A stretch of DNA of 64,000 nucleotides, from NCBI GenBank assembly GCA_025529335.1, contig JAMYHX010000232.1, forward strand, positions 1-64,000, given 5' to 3'. This stretch comes from Rhizopus sp. PT2906. Lineage: Eukaryota > Mucoromycota > Mucoromycetes > Mucorales > Rhizopodaceae. Positions 22,481 through 35,740 of the stretch are shown one piece after another; position 1 is the stretch's first letter; each line of letters opens with the position of its first letter. Under the pieces are notes generated by a model. It was not told the DNA's origin. It made no database searches and was given only the letters and a program-made list of their open reading frames with translations. The position numbers were made by a program, and so were the translations under genes.

Positions 22481-24444
22481 ATGAATTTAGGTTTACTACT
22501 TTTTTATATTTTATTTTTGATGTACTTATGCAAATTCGTTAAACAAAAATGAGTGATCTGCCACAAAATCAACCGCTTATTCCCTAGCCTCATCTACAAT
22601 CCCATCTCTGCCATCTTTGTGAAAGAAATCCATCTTCAAAAGAAATAGTTAAGGAAAGATAAGGCTCAAAAGAAGCTGGCACTTGTGTGACTCAAGCAAA
22701 CATGTAATGTAGTTGGTTATTGTTTAGTCTCATTCAGATGAGATTCTCTTTTATAGTGAAAGTATCTTTACTATTATTTATTAGATATCAAGAGATCAAG
22801 TAGGGTTCATTCTAAAGGATAAAAGGGCATAGAGTGAAGCAAGCTTAAAAAACACAAAGCATTAAGCCTTAAGCACAGATCGTCTCTCATTGGCTCATTG
22901 CCAAAAATAAGGAGAGAGAGAAAAAAAGGATAAATAGAGGACAAGAAAAAAAAAACAATGAGCCTCATCTCTTTTCTTCTTTTATTATTTGTTATCCTTT
23001 GTCCCTTTTTGATACTTTATCTTTAGGCAATGTTGTCTGAAGCAAAGAGTAGCAAAACTTGTATAAACTCTATATTCTCTCTTTGTTGCTTACTTCTCTA
23101 AAGATGATTGAATCAAAAGGAAGTTCTTTAGGGTAAGTATCTTGTAAATGATTACAAGGATTAAAGAAGAAAAATATGACAGACACTTTATGATTTCCAT
23201 GATGACCTTTTGGGGGCTTGCTCTCTCTTGTGTTATCATATCGCCATTTTACGTGCTGGATGATATAAAAAACACGCGATGAGCAATCATTTATAAACCC
23301 CCCTTTTGTTGTTGTTAACTTTTAGTCTAGTAAATCTCTCTTGTTGCTATGGTTATTACTATTGCTTTAAAATAAATATGCGTTTTCTTTTGCCTTACTT
23401 TTATCTATGCGCTCTATCTTATTTATGCTGTGTGTTGTATTCATATATTCTTGTTCATCAATAACTCAAAGGAGGTTCTTCATGCCAGTTAGGCTCATGT
23501 AATGACAAATAAGTCTCTCTCCTTTTTCTATCTTGTTAACCTTTGATGGAAACATTTCACTGTATTCATATCAATAAGAAAATGTGCTCAGACTTTTTTT
23601 GTATCTTTCTTTTAGCAAAAGTGGAGGTTCATAGGTTTATGTTGAAGAGCATGGAATACTCTGCGAATATTCACAAGGCATGAGAAGATCCTAAGGAGAG
23701 ACTTCAATTCAAGTACAAAAAGCAGCTAGAGTCCACTTTGGCTCATTCCAAAATGGCAAAAAAAAAAAAACACAGGATCGCTCATGATACCCTTCAGTGG
23801 AGAAGGAGGCCAATCCTGCCATTGTAAAGTAAATCTAAAAGTAGCTAGTTTAAACTTTGATTGAATTGACTATATTTTTGTAGATTAACTATGGTAGCTA
23901 CTACAACATAAACACTGTAAGTTAACCGAATACATTTTATCAATTACTAATACCATATTCTTATATAGGTTGGAAGCAGTTTTGCTGTGAATGAAGAAAC
24001 AGTCAGAAAGAAGCAGAAGGTAAGCTAAATTGCTGTTAATTGTTAATAGCTGTGTTTACTTTTTTTAGACATGACATGTTGAAGAAGAAGAACTTGCTGC
24101 TGATGGTGAAGCTCAAGGTGAAGGTGATGAAGTTGAACCAGAATTGTACGAGATGGGCTCAATCTTTGTTAGACTGAAAATCATCCTTCAGTAACTCAAA
24201 AGGGATGTTTGTCTTACGGTCAATGCTAAAGGCAGTAGCGGATCAATGCAACAATGGTAGTACTGGAACATTTCAAAAGTTAAAGCTGTATTATAATTTA
24301 GCAATAAACGATAAAGATATATAAGTGTATATATGTATATATATATATATATATTTTTCAGATTTAGAGACTATGTACATATTAAGGAAATGAAGAAACA
24401 AGGAAAAAAAGAGAGGGGGCGTTACAGAGCTTCTTTATCTAAGT
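22481..24444. other. Gene-poor stretch with a possible decayed spliced gene
   Basis: Nearly two kilobases without an intact gene. At about 23960-24200 (+) two stretches separated by a convincing intron (AAG|GTAAGC to TTTTTTTAG, about 24019-24069) read as GSSFAVNEETVRKKQK and then, after an in-frame stop, as an acidic peptide with EEEELAADGEAQGEGDEVE. This looks like the end of an eroded gene of unknown type. A (TA)n run occupies about 24337-24354. Confidence 0.35.
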
Positions 24445-25799
24445 CTATTTGAACGCAGCAATCAATTCTTTAATGGCTTCTTGTGTACCAAAGATGAGAC
24501 CGACGATACCAAGGACAGCGACGAGGAAACAGAAGAGAAGTTCATAGATAGGCTTGTTACGGACACCTGTGAGTTTCAAATAGAAAGCGACAGGGAAAAT
24601 GAAGATCAATGCACAGTTGGCAAAGGCACCAATGAGAGACATCAATGGACCAAAGTGGGGTACGACACAAGCAATGACACCAACAAAGACAATTAAGCAG
24701 ACACGAAGGGTTGCACGAATAAAGAATTCCTTGACTTTGCCAAATCGGTCGACAGTGATATCAAACATCTCTTCAAGATCAAGAGAGAATGATGTGATGA
24801 GAAGAGGAGCGGCCATAAGGACGTGAAGAGTGATAATGACAACGGCAACCATTTGAGCTGCGCCAGCGGGAATTGAGTTATAAACAGGGTTTGCAACTCT
24901 GTCACCGTATACCAAGTAGCCAGTGACAGCAGTAACCAAGTAAAGGACAGCACATGTACTGAGACCAGAAGCGACAACCTTGGGCCAGTCTCTGGGTTGC
25001 TTCATGGAGGCTTCGACGTGAGGATAAATGACATTACCACCGAAACTGAAGGAGATGGTACTCAAGGCGATAGGAAACATGTTCCAAATAACAGCATCAT
25101 GGTGAACGTCGATTTGATTTTTTCTATCAATTGCTGCACAGATCAAGACGATGACGACAACAATGGCAGTAGCAAGAGCACCAAAGGCACTCATCCAGGC
25201 GACTTCTTTCATTGATTTAACAATGATAAAAGGAACGGCGACAATAAAACAACAGATGATAGTCCATGGAACATGACCGATCTCACCAGCTGTTCCTTTA
25301 CAGAGTTGATTAAAGTTGGAACCAGCAAGGACTGTATAGAGAACAGGAACACCGACGACAATCCAGGCATTAAAGAAAAATGTGATCCAACCACCAATGG
25401 ATCCAAAGGCAGCTGTGGCAACGTCCTTGTAGGTGTTGAGACGATTTTTGCCGTTAGTATAAAGACAGCGGACCAAGATGATACCGGTATAGGTAGACAT
25501 TGCCCAAGACAGGAAAATAACTAACAAGCCGATCCAGCCGCCTTGTTGAAGCGCTTGTGGTAAACCGAGAGTACCGGTACCGGCGACTACACATACGACG
25601 TTGAAGTATGCAAGCTTTGATGAACCAGCGTGTTCACGATTGATGTCTAAGGTCGTTTCAGCACCGTATTCAAAATCATGCTCTAAAATGGATTGTGTCA
25701 ATGTTTGGGAAACGTGTCAAAAAATAGTGACAACTTACCACTTCCAATATCACTGAAGGAATGTTGTTTTTCTATTGTTTTTTCTTCGTGAATCGACAT
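24445..25799 (-). CDS. Amino-acid/auxin-permease family transporter
   Basis: Two exons (25739-25799 and 24445-25682) encode 432 residues. After a short cytosolic tail the protein shows about eleven hydrophobic segments. The first carries the family signature VVCVVAGTGTLGLPQALQQGGWIG, and a mid-protein STISFSFGGNVIYPHVEASMK segment is typical of the AAAP (Aa_trans) family. Such carriers move neutral amino acids with protons, either across the plasma membrane or out of the vacuole (Avt type). The lack of a long N-terminal domain fits either location, and the substrate cannot be read from sequence. It has a single 56-bp intron. Confidence 0.88.
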
Positions 25800-27165
25800 T
25801 CAACAAAAAAAAGAAAGAAAATTAAGAGAAAAAAGTATAATTTGTATAAAGTGGTGAAAAAAGTACTGGGTTCTTTATATACCAGGCTTTCTTTTAATTT
25901 TTTTTGGTTTACCATGAAAAAGTGACCCAATAACTATAGTTTTTGCCAAATTTAGCTTTACCCTCTCTTTCACAGGTCATATGTTTCTCTTTTTTTATTC
26001 AAAACCCGGAAGTCCGTAGATGCTTGATTGGACGATCTAAATGATACATTGAACTTAAAGGCAAATATAGGGTCTTTTTTGTTTACTGTCAAGATCGCAA
26101 GCATATAAGTCATCATTTCATCTCTTGTTGGGGGCGAATAGGTTCCCACGACTACAAACTTTATAATCAACTGAAATCATTTTGAGCTAAGTCTCTGTCG
26201 TTGTCTCTCGCTTTATCTCCAATTTTTAAATAAACGTACGGAGTTTAGGAATATGTTACTAAGGTAACCTAGTTACCATGTCGCAATAATGAAGATCACG
26301 CTCTTTTATTACCCTTTTTTGCTAATTCCTTTTTCTTTTGTCTCTTTTGCAAAATTTCCAACTTTATCATCTGTCAATGCCCAGTTCATTTCTTTCGAGT
26401 AATGATGATGATTTGTACTCGATGGGATCGTTGTACAAAGACTATATTAAATAGGGAAAGTAATCTTTTTGCGTGAGAAAGACCTATAAAAGGATAGTAG
26501 CTCAGCTGATCCCATGAGAAAGGGTGTTATGGGGGGTTTCCAGGAAAGTATTATCTTCCAACATGTTAAAAAGCGGCCATTCCCTTTGGCAAATATATAC
26601 TCAAAGAAAACACCATGGGCTGATATTTGATCAATTAAAAATCATGCTGTTCGACCAGATCACAATATTTAAAAAATGTGTATGATCTTTATAACAATAC
26701 TTTATACCTTGATAAATCTTTATAACAGGACTAAGCGTTCTTATCATTAATCTCGTTGATATTTATATTATCTAACATGTCCCCCCCCTCTCTCTCTTCT
26801 ATTTTATCTCTCCCCCATTGATATTGCTTGGCACAAGAATAATGTATGTTCCATAATCATCTACAGCGAATCAGCATTCGTGAGAAAGAAGACAAAAATA
26901 GGCTTTCGGCTACACTCGAATATGGTAGCAATACATACTTGTCTATCATCTCTCTGGCCTTTTACACGTGGCTAATAATAAAACTGTTCTTTCAAAAGGC
27001 AAGACAATGTTTAAATAAAAAGAACGCTTTTTCAATTTAAAATACAACGAGAAAAGAAGCGAGAGAGTGTGAGAGGAGATAGTTTATTTTCAATTTCCTA
27101 TATTCACATATTAAATTTACAAGAGCTGTACATATTATAAAGTTTATGTGTGTGTGTGAATATCA
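25800..27165. other. Intergenic region
   Basis: Upstream DNA of the permease and downstream DNA of the demethylase. It contains pyrimidine runs (about 26780-26816) and short unsupported frames at 25970-26170 and 26846-27040. Nothing further is recognised. Confidence 0.6.
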
Positions 27166-29694
27166 TCAATTCACTGTCTTTTGTTTCTTTGCTTTATTCT
27201 TTTCTTCTTCTGATTGAAACGGTCTCTTCTTATTGACCACTGGCTGTGTAGGAGGTCGTACGGTGAGTTTTATGATCTTTTGAGTTCTGGGTGGCGCAGG
27301 TGCATCTTCTTGTGGTCGTTTTATGCCATTTGTCTTGAGTAAGAGTCGTGATGGAGCTATATATATTTATATAAATATATAAAGTTAAACCAAGCCATCT
27401 TTTTTAAATTAAACTTACATGCTGGATTAGTAATATTATTTATATTGTTAGTTGAATGCTCGATTCTAGGGTTCATGTTATTCTGCACAGCAGAACTTGT
27501 AGTATAGCCAATGTTCATTGGTTCCATATGATTTGATTTATGTATTAAGTTGCTTATTGATGTCTTGCTAGATGATTTCTGGTGGCTTTCTTTTTCATTC
27601 TTGGTCGCATTGGATGATTTTTTCCGTTGTAAATAGGCGGGCATAAGTTCTTGAAGCTTGGTTCTTAGTATCTCAGTCTCTTCAGGTAACTGGACTTCCA
27701 ATCCTTCTAAGCTTCGTAAATATCGCCTTATTTCTTCTACATGATCAACGTCAAGATGTGAGCGACAGAATGTCTGAGCACGTGACTGAAAACTGTTCAT
27801 GAGAGTATAAATGTTCTTGATCAACGAATAATCCTTTGGGCGAAACATGAGTGGTTGAGCAATTTGCATAAGTGTCTGAAGTTCGTGCAACGTCGGTCGT
27901 CGTGATACGTGGGCTAGAGCTTTTTTTGAATCGTTATCACAGATCGGGCAGACATAGGATATGGACGAACGAACAACGCTTCGAGGTACTCGGACGCATG
28001 GGTTGTGATACCACTCTTTACAGATATCACATTCGACCATAATTCCAGACTCTGGTTTACGACAGATACAATACAAGTCAATTCTTTCAAAGTTGGATGT
28101 GATCGTCTCAACGTTCGACAAGGTCTCTCGGAGGACATGGTCAAGAGACTTTTGTCGGCCATGCATAAATGTCGTTCTGACCTTTTCGTTCCATGTGCTC
28201 ATGTTAGAGAGAGCTTGAGACAGTCTCTGTACTTTTTCCGATTTGAACACGATTTCTCTACAGATAGACATCAGTTTCTGACCATCAGCCACTGCAGGTC
28301 GTTCAAGGACGTTGGATCGAGTACACTCTGTCGTGAGCATCTCATCGACTTGATTGAGAATAACTTTTGAACGAGCTATAGCATTCTGTAGACGGGTCAG
28401 GAGATGAGGCTCGAGCGTGAACGAGAGCTGTGGGTTCTCACGGTTTTGGCCAATGGTGAATACGCTAGCTTCTTCATCAAGCTCAATCTTTTGTCTTCCG
28501 CGGCAAAGATTTTCAATAAACTGTAGGCATCGCTTAGCCTCCTGTTCAATCATAACCAGACGCTCAGGCCAAGGTCCTTCGGTAATACCCAGGTCAGATG
28601 CATTCTTTATGAGTTTTCTTATTGATTTTGCATTGTATGGTTTAGCAAGCACTTTTTCGACCTCTGTCAACCATGAGCGGGATTCGATCGTGCTTCTGAG
28701 TTGAGCGAATCGTTTGGAATCCGCCTTGAGCGACTTGCCTTGTTCGTAAATAGGGTACTGCAGTTGTTCGTCGTTGGATGCCAGTAATTCATCTGTGATG
28801 GTGGCTTCATAGGCAAGTAATTGGTCCAAGTATTCGTTCAACTGAGGTACCAATGGAAATTCATATCCAATGCGGGATGTCTTTTCTAATAGATTCTGAA
28901 TACGTTCGATACGTCCCTTTTGTGTTGATTTATTAGAATCTGACTTCAAATCCAGTATGCGTTCAGCCTCTGTCACCCATTGATCCATGATTTCTATAAA
29001 ATCACGCAGGGCAGCCAAGTCTTCCGGGTTCACATTCATCTCTTCGCCCTCCTTTAATAGCTCATTCAGTGTCTTTATTGTTGGTTTTGTCTGAATCGCC
29101 TTGTTTAATTTTTGCTTCCATTTTTCAGGACTGAAGCCACTGTTGACTATGCTATTGACCAACTCTTCTAGTTCTTTATCTGAAAAACGAAGGTAAAGCG
29201 TCTTGGAGCTCACAGGACACTCACATAACTAAAGACATGGATGAATAAACAACTTGTTTGCCATGTGTATTATTATTATTGTTATATATATATATACCTC
29301 TGATATATGGTCCGAGCATGACACTCTTTCTGTACAGGCACAACCAATAAAAGACAGATAGGTGTAACAGTGACAATGATCACATTGGAGTTCTTCACGT
29401 GCATCTTCTTTTGGCATTGCCATCTCTTTGATCTTCTTTGTACGGGCAACTTGACGCTCCTCTAGTTCTCTTTGTTGCATATCTATTAATCCTCGTTTGA
29501 GCCATTCAAGATCAGATTTAGGACTATTTTTGAAATTGAATGCTGCAGTGACAAGCAATTCATCATGTGAAAAACAAGGCTGTTTTCTAAATTCTTTGTA
29601 ACGTTTAACGCATTCTAATCCATATTCTACCCAATCTGTTGGAGCAAAGTTGACAGCTTCACAAAAATTGAACTTGAAGGGCAATTAATAAAGG

Positions 29695-29727
<33 letters not shown>

Positions 29728-31403
29728 AACACTTACACCGTGATTGAATCCTGAATGATACGCTTTAGGAAATGTTACGACGAATTGACCTGGTCTTTGA
29801 TCGACAGCATAGACCTTGACATTTTCTTTTAATAATCTTTCGGGACTGAGCATAGTGACTAATTGGAAGAGCAGATCGGGCTGTTGTTCAAACAGTTCTG
29901 GAACCGCCTTTCGCATCGACTCTTCAAATTTTGCTGTATCCGAGCCGGGTACACCGTACCAGGTTTTGGTTTCACCCCAGTGCATATAATTTATGGAGTA
30001 TGTGTAGTGGTCCTCGTTATGCCAACAGAAGGCAGAAAAGCACATGCCAATGTATAACCAGGGAGACATCATACCACTGATGTCCGTTTTGATGTGTGTA
30101 AACAAGGAGTGTGGCGATACTGGAATTACATTTAAATTCCATGGGTCAAATGCACCTTGTGGCATTTGTTCAGGAGCCATAAAACCACTGAAACACACAC
30201 AAGGCGGTTTGAGTAAGATAAAATATTAAATGATATTTTTTTTTTTACCTTCCATGTTGTGTACTATGTAGGTCAGCGCCGTATTCGACTTGACATGTTT
30301 CATGGGGGTTATTGACAAGTCGCCAGAATTCGTTCTCACAGTCTTCTTCTGTCACTGGTCGTTCTTCACCGTTTGCTTTAGCAAACCATTCCTTTTTGAA
30401 TTTATCACAGACCTTTTGAAAACCAGCAAGTGTATATTCTGAGCCATCTTCAAAGCCATAGTCTTTGCCGACGGCTGTCAAACACTGAAGACAGTACCAG
30501 TCCGTTTTGGGTACAGACGACAAGGGCGGTGTGAGACAATAGAGATGATAGCCACGATTACATCCATCACATAGCAGCAGGTTTTCTTCATCTTCATTCT
30601 TATGGCAAATCTCACAGGTATCGTTACTATCGTCATTCAAGTAGGAAATATCTAACATGTATAATAATAAATCTCCGGCACATATCCTCTGTGGCGGTGA
30701 CACATACCTTTTTTCTTGAGGAGATTTTCAGCATCTTCCTTATGTTGAGCATACCATATCTCATAAGGCAAGATGATCTTTGTATAGGCTGATTTCAGAG
30801 CATTTGACATGGATGTGCAGTTCTTTCGAGCATAACCTAATACTCTGCCTATTTCAGCCCACTTTTTTTGCTTGATAACTTCTTGAACACCGCCTCTCAT
30901 GGCCACTTCATTTTTCAGTTTATAGAGATCAATGGGTCTTTTATCCAATTGCGGTATTTTGGCGACAGGCTTGCCAGTGAGGATATGATATTTGGTGAGT
31001 TGCTCTAGATAATTGACGTTTGCACGGGTTTCGCCTTCCATGCTATTGAGCTTTTGGAGCCTAGTTTTGAAGCGAAAGTTCTACAATAGAATGAATAAAT
31101 GTCTCTCTCTCTCGCTCTCTTTATATAAAAAGAGTTTACCTCAGTGTTTAAACAGAACTCAGGTTTGTAATCACTAGACGGGATGATCTTTATAATTCCA
31201 TACTTTGCACCCTCAGTGCTAATCTTCTCAATATAGGCTAGAGGGTCTTTAAACTCTTCTTTTGTTGGATAAAATGTAGGCGCTTCTTCCAGTCCAAATA
31301 TCCTTTTTCGTTTACGCATTGTAGAGGCAGCTTGAGCTGTTGTTTTTATATTGGATAAGTCAAAAGGCTCAGTGATGACCTTTTTAGTGGATCTGGTGGA
31401 CAT
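27166..31403 (-). CDS. KDM5/JARID1-type histone H3K4 demethylase
   Basis: Seven exons (31140-31403, 30708-31080, 30249-30651, 29737-30187, 29298-29672, 27419-29228, 27166-27356) encode 1288 residues. The domain order is the complete KDM5 set: JmjN (EAPTFYPTKEEFKDPLAYI, about residue 38), ARID (about 115-205), PHD1 (C-x2-C zinc ligands, about 225-270), JmjC (about 347-500), a C5HC2 zinc finger (CDHCHCYTYLSFIGC), the helical PLU-1 region, a second PHD finger (YCICRKPESGIMVECDICKEWYH) and a Lys-rich tail. The iron ligands are visible in WHNEDH and YHSGFNHG. The enzyme removes methyl groups from H3K4 with 2-oxoglutarate and Fe(II), typically repressing transcription. All phases close. The last intron separates a tail that I placed by phase only. 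Confidence 0.93.
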
Positions 31404-31721
31404 ACAAAAATAAGTATTTCTGTTTACAAAAAAGCGGGTGGTTAAAAAAAGGGGGGTTTAAAGAGAGAGAAAGAGAAAAATTGGATACGGGGGCTTTATA
31501 AATAATAAGGAAAATGTGTATATGTTTAAATTTTATAAAACGACTACTATTGAAATAAGACAATAATAGTCAAGTAGAACACAATTAAAACAAAGAATAT
31601 AGAGGAAATTAAAATGAAAGAAAGAAAGAGAGAGAAAGAGAGAAGAAAAAAATTTATTTTGGAAATGGCCAATCAAATAAACATAATTAAATCAAGTTTT
31701 TCTTTTCAAAACTATCCTTCT
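31404..31721. other. Spacer between demethylase start and sirtuin stop
   Basis: A 318-bp AT-rich gap between two genes on the same strand. It must hold the promoter of the demethylase and the 3' end of the sirtuin gene. A purine-rich (GA) run lies at about 31614-31645. Confidence 0.6.
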
Positions 31722-32840
31722 TCATGTCTTGGTCGTCTCTATTGTTCCTTTTAAGCGTCTTGATAGCTCAACTAATACAGGAGTACAGCCTACTTCACCT
31801 TTCCATGTCATCAGACTATCTGCTCTCGTTGGTCCTTTGGTAAGGATACCTATGGGTTTATTTTGTTGATGAGCCATTCTTATGAGTCGATAAGAAGAAT
31901 AAGTAGCAAGTGAAGAACCGATGATGACAACGGCAGAACAGTCATTCACGAGTTGCTCTGCTCTTTTGGTTATGTGTGGTTTGATATTTTCTCCAAAAAA
32001 GACTACCTTGGGTTTCATCTTTTGACTACCACAGGAAGTGCAGGGTGGAATATCAAAATCATCATAAGCTACACCATCTGGTAGCTCTACATCACCATCA
32101 GGATTGATCTTGGTTTCACCGCCTAGCAACGCATTCCAGGCTGGATTACGAGCATGGATACGGTGTTGGTACAGGGTCCGGTCATACTCTGCATCGCAGT
32201 CCATACATTCCACCTTGTAGAGTGTACCATGTAGTTCAAGTAGTCTTTCAACGGGCGTGTTCGCCTTGGTATGAAGATAATCTACATTTTGTGTAATGAT
32301 GTTTTGGATATAGGGAGACTGAGTCATTAACAAGACAAGTGCATGGTGCGAGCCGTTGGGTAAAGCTTGGGACATCTTTGGCCATCCTAGATAACTACGA
32401 GACCAGTATCTTTGTCGATAAAGATGGGAAGAAAGAAGTTCATGGTAAAGAATGGGTCGATGTCTTGGGTTACGCACATAGGTTCCCTTTTCTTATTTTG
32501 TTAATCCATTTTTCCTGGATCTTTTTATGATTTTATTTTACCTGGTCACCTCTATAGTCCGGAATACCAGAGTCTGTTGATAATCCTATCGTTCTGAGGT
32601 TACTGCCACGAGTTGCTATGCTCATCATTTATTTCTTTTCACTTCTTTACCTGCTCCAGTGATCACTAATATGCGGCCTTTATATTGCTCAAATAGATCT
32701 AGTAATCTGTGAATCACTTCCTCATGATCAAATGAGGAAGCAATTGCAGGATTAGGTGTTTTCAACTCTGGTATTTTAATAGTCGCGTTCCACACTTTAC
32801 TAGAGACACGCTGATATAATGGGCGCGCTGCAGTGGTCAT
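31722..32840 (-). CDS. Sirtuin, class II (SIRT4)-like NAD-dependent deacylase
   Basis: Three exons (32651-32840, 32542-32585, 31722-32486) encode 332 residues. NAD-binding motifs are intact: ITGAG|LSTDSGIPDYRG, with the first intron splitting the GAG loop, then TQNVDYLH and the catalytic His in LELHGTLY. A zinc ribbon has paired cysteines (VECMDCDAEY and PPCTSCGSQKMKP), and GSSLATYSSYRL follows. The long spacer between the two cysteine pairs and the RNPRHRPILYHELL segment resemble the SIRT4/class II branch. These enzymes remove acyl groups from lysines and are often mitochondrial; the N-terminus here is weakly basic and only mildly suggestive of import. The 3' splice site of the second intron was chosen to restore the GTYVRNPRHRP frame. 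Confidence 0.88.
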
Positions 32841-33784
32841 GATGTGTTGAAAGAGAAAGATGAATGCTCATTTCTCACTTCATTGCTACTGCATAGCTCA
32901 ATCCCACCTGCTTGTGTCTGAGATTGAAAAATGAAACGTAAAACCATGGCTTTCCATCTCCTTGGTGATATGACATCGTTTATAAAATTGTGATTATTGG
33001 TGTACATAGTACATCAATAAGGTGTATATGTGCACACACATTATAGTCTATACTTATATATAAGCCTTATATGACAAAAAATACTGTGCTTTCTAAAGAA
33101 CATATATTAACAGCACAGAAAAGGAGAGAAAGACGATGATTATTTCATAATACAATATAATATTGACTTTAATCCAAATCAAAAAGATAAATATATAATA
33201 ATCAAGTATTTAACTGTAATAGATTAAAATGATAAATATTGCAATTGTTATTGAACTTTTTATTATGATTATCAAAAAACCTTGCAACTATTCACACACA
33301 CACACACACAATGGAACGCAATACAAGCTTTTATTATGCAGAGCTTAAAGTTTTTTTTTTTTTTTTCTTTGCATCTAACTGGTTGGGTTCATGTCTCTTT
33401 CCTGTTTTGGAAAGTACAGCAAGCGGAAAAGAAACTTTCACTTCCTAAAATAGAAAACCGGTATACTCTCTTAAAACTCCGTAATGTTCATTTTCTTCCT
33501 TTTTTTTTCTCTCTCTCTTTGTTTTTTTTTTAAAAAAAAAAAAAAGAAAAAACAAAGAAATTAACTAATTAATCAAAAAAAAGAAAGAAAAATAGAGAAA
33601 CAACCAAAGCTATTTTTTACATTCTGTGGACTTTTTCTTTTTCCTTTTTGCAAAAATAGACATTTAGATTGTGTAAAACTAGATAAAGGTACTTTATAAA
33701 GTGTGTTTCAGTAGTAATAATAGTAATAAGTTACTTTAGCAACATCACATTTTATATATATATATATATACATTATAAATATAC
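32841..33784. other. Divergent intergenic region
   Basis: This region lies between the sirtuin (leftward) and the PSP1-domain gene (rightward). It contains a CA microsatellite (about 33293-33310), several poly-T/poly-A tracts including a near-palindromic T/A junction at about 33522-33545, and a TA run (33752-33770). No gene is supported. Confidence 0.6.
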
Positions 33785-35588
33785 ATGTCCCAACAGGTAA
33801 AGCACCGAGGAAATAGAAAAGACACGCTAAAACCTATTTCTTAATAGAAAAGTAATCACAGTAAACTAAACAACGTAACTAGAATGATAAATTTAAAATA
33901 AGAATGAAAAGCCGTATAATTATTATTTATTTTATTTATAGGCTGACGATAATGCTATTTCAGTCATAAAATCAACAGATTCGGATAATGCATGGAAAGC
34001 AGTTGGTAGTAGAAGAGGCAGTACAGTGGCTGTAGAGAAATCAATCAGTCCTCATGATTCTCCGATCAATGATACTACAGAAACGATAAGAAGAAGCTCG
34101 ATTGCATCTGAAAGCAACTGGGGTTCATTCAATGGATTTCAATGGGAAGGACCCTCGATCTTTGAAGAAGAAGGAAAATCAACTGCTGTGACCAGTATAG
34201 CACCTACAACCGCATTACCTGAGGATGCGATACCAAGCAGTGTCCTTTCTGTACCCATGTTACCTGGTGTATCACTCGAACCCATTTACCGTCAACAACG
34301 AAGCCTTTCGTTTTCAATGGGTCAAGATCCCGCCTTCTTCGGATATGATGATTATGAAGAGCCTTATCAACATGTACAATACAAGAGTTCGCTAGAACCT
34401 ATGGCAGAGGAACAAGAAGAGGAAGAATTTGACAGCTTGGATCTGTCCTTCATCCGATCTCGTTCAAAGTCGTCCGGTGCCGCGTTTGGCTTATTGTCAC
34501 AGTCTCAGCATGCTCACTTGCTCGCTCGTCGTGAATCAGAGCACTTGGAAGATATTCAACAACAACGTAGACGATCATCTCGATTCTTTCATGCAAGTGA
34601 AATGTCACTCGGGGACAAGGAGCAACTCCAACGACGCATGTCACAACAACAACAACAACAACAACAACAACAGCAGCAGCAGCAAGAATATGCGTTCCCT
34701 GACAACAGCAACTATAATCTCATGAGACGACAGTCACTCACATTGAATACGCCACCTCCTACTAATATTCAGCAGCTTGCAGATCAACTTGAAAATACAC
34801 ACATCTATCATTACCCTCAACATCCTGCTCCCGTGCCGTTTAGATCTGATTTATTCAATCCGTCATTCATGCCTTCTTCTCACCCACATCAACCTACAGC
34901 CCCCATGGCTGTCCCTTCCCCACCCGTGCCCCATATCATAGAAGATTTAGATTCAAAGAGCTTAAATGAGCTTGGTAAAGGTGTCCCCATCAGTCGTCTG
35001 GACGCACCTCTGTTCATGGTCGAATTCAAGGCTTCCAGAACCGACTTTTTCTATTCACCTCACTTTTATCCACGTATAGGCGATCTTGTTATTGTCGAAG
35101 GTGACCGTGGAAAAGATTTGGGCAAGGTCGTGGCCAATACGTTGACTGTGGATCAAGTGACCGAATTAGAACAAAAAAAGCAAGCAAGGCTAGAATCGGC
35201 CAATGCACATGAAGACCAACAGCAACAACAGCAGCCTAAAAAGGAAATTCATATCAAACGTATCTTTAGGCTAGCAGCACCTGATGAAATTCAAATGTTC
35301 ATCATGAAGGCGCAGGATGAACAAAAGGCACTTGAGATATGTCAGCAGAGAATTAAGCAACGTAAATTGCCAATGAAGGTGGTCGATGCAGAGTATCAGT
35401 GGGATCGACGCAAGTTGACATTCTATTTTGAAGCAGAACATCGTATTGATTTTAGAGAACTTGTACGTGAATTATTCAAGATTTATAAGACGCGTATTTG
35501 GATGTAAGTTTTTGTACTTTAGTATTCATGAAGCTAATTCTATTATTATTATTCTAGGTGTGTTGTTACTGTTCCTATTACATTAAAT
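33785..35588 (+). CDS. PSP1: PSP1 C-terminal-domain protein
   Basis: Three exons (33785-33796, 33942-35503, 35558-35588) encode 534 residues. The first exon is only four codons (MSQQ), fixed by the GTAAAG donor and in-phase acceptor. The N-terminal 320 residues are low-complexity, with basic Ser patches and a polyglutamine run of 15 residues (about 34644-34688). The C-terminal about 170 residues form a PSP1 domain: RLDAPLFMVEFKASRTDFFY, RIGDLVIVEGDRGKDLGKVV and the terminal EYQWDRRKLTFYFEAEHRIDFRELVRELFKIYKTRIWM. Yeast PSP1 was found as a suppressor of DNA polymerase mutants and associates with mRNA-decay factors; its molecular role is not settled. The polyQ length may vary between strains. 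Confidence 0.85.
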
Positions 35589-35740
35589 GATCTTTCATCT
35601 AAATAATATAAAAAATGTTTAATAAAACCCCATGCACATACATCGATCGTATGCTTTATTATGTTTCTTTTTCTGATCCGCGTGTGCTTTTTTTAGACGC
35701 GTCACATTATCACTTTTTTTTTATTACTATTATTATTTAA

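Noticed and set aside
24481..25524. Several + strand frames rich in Asp/Thr
   Set aside because: They are antisense to the amino-acid permease exon and arise from its codon bias.
26846..27040. 64-codon + strand frame
   Set aside because: Low-complexity ends and no motif; lies in ordinary intergenic DNA.
33522..33545. T/A homopolymer palindrome as a terminator or origin
   Set aside because: Similar poly-T/poly-A junctions recur before several genes (for example 3840 and 40490), so it is better read as promoter-type sequence.
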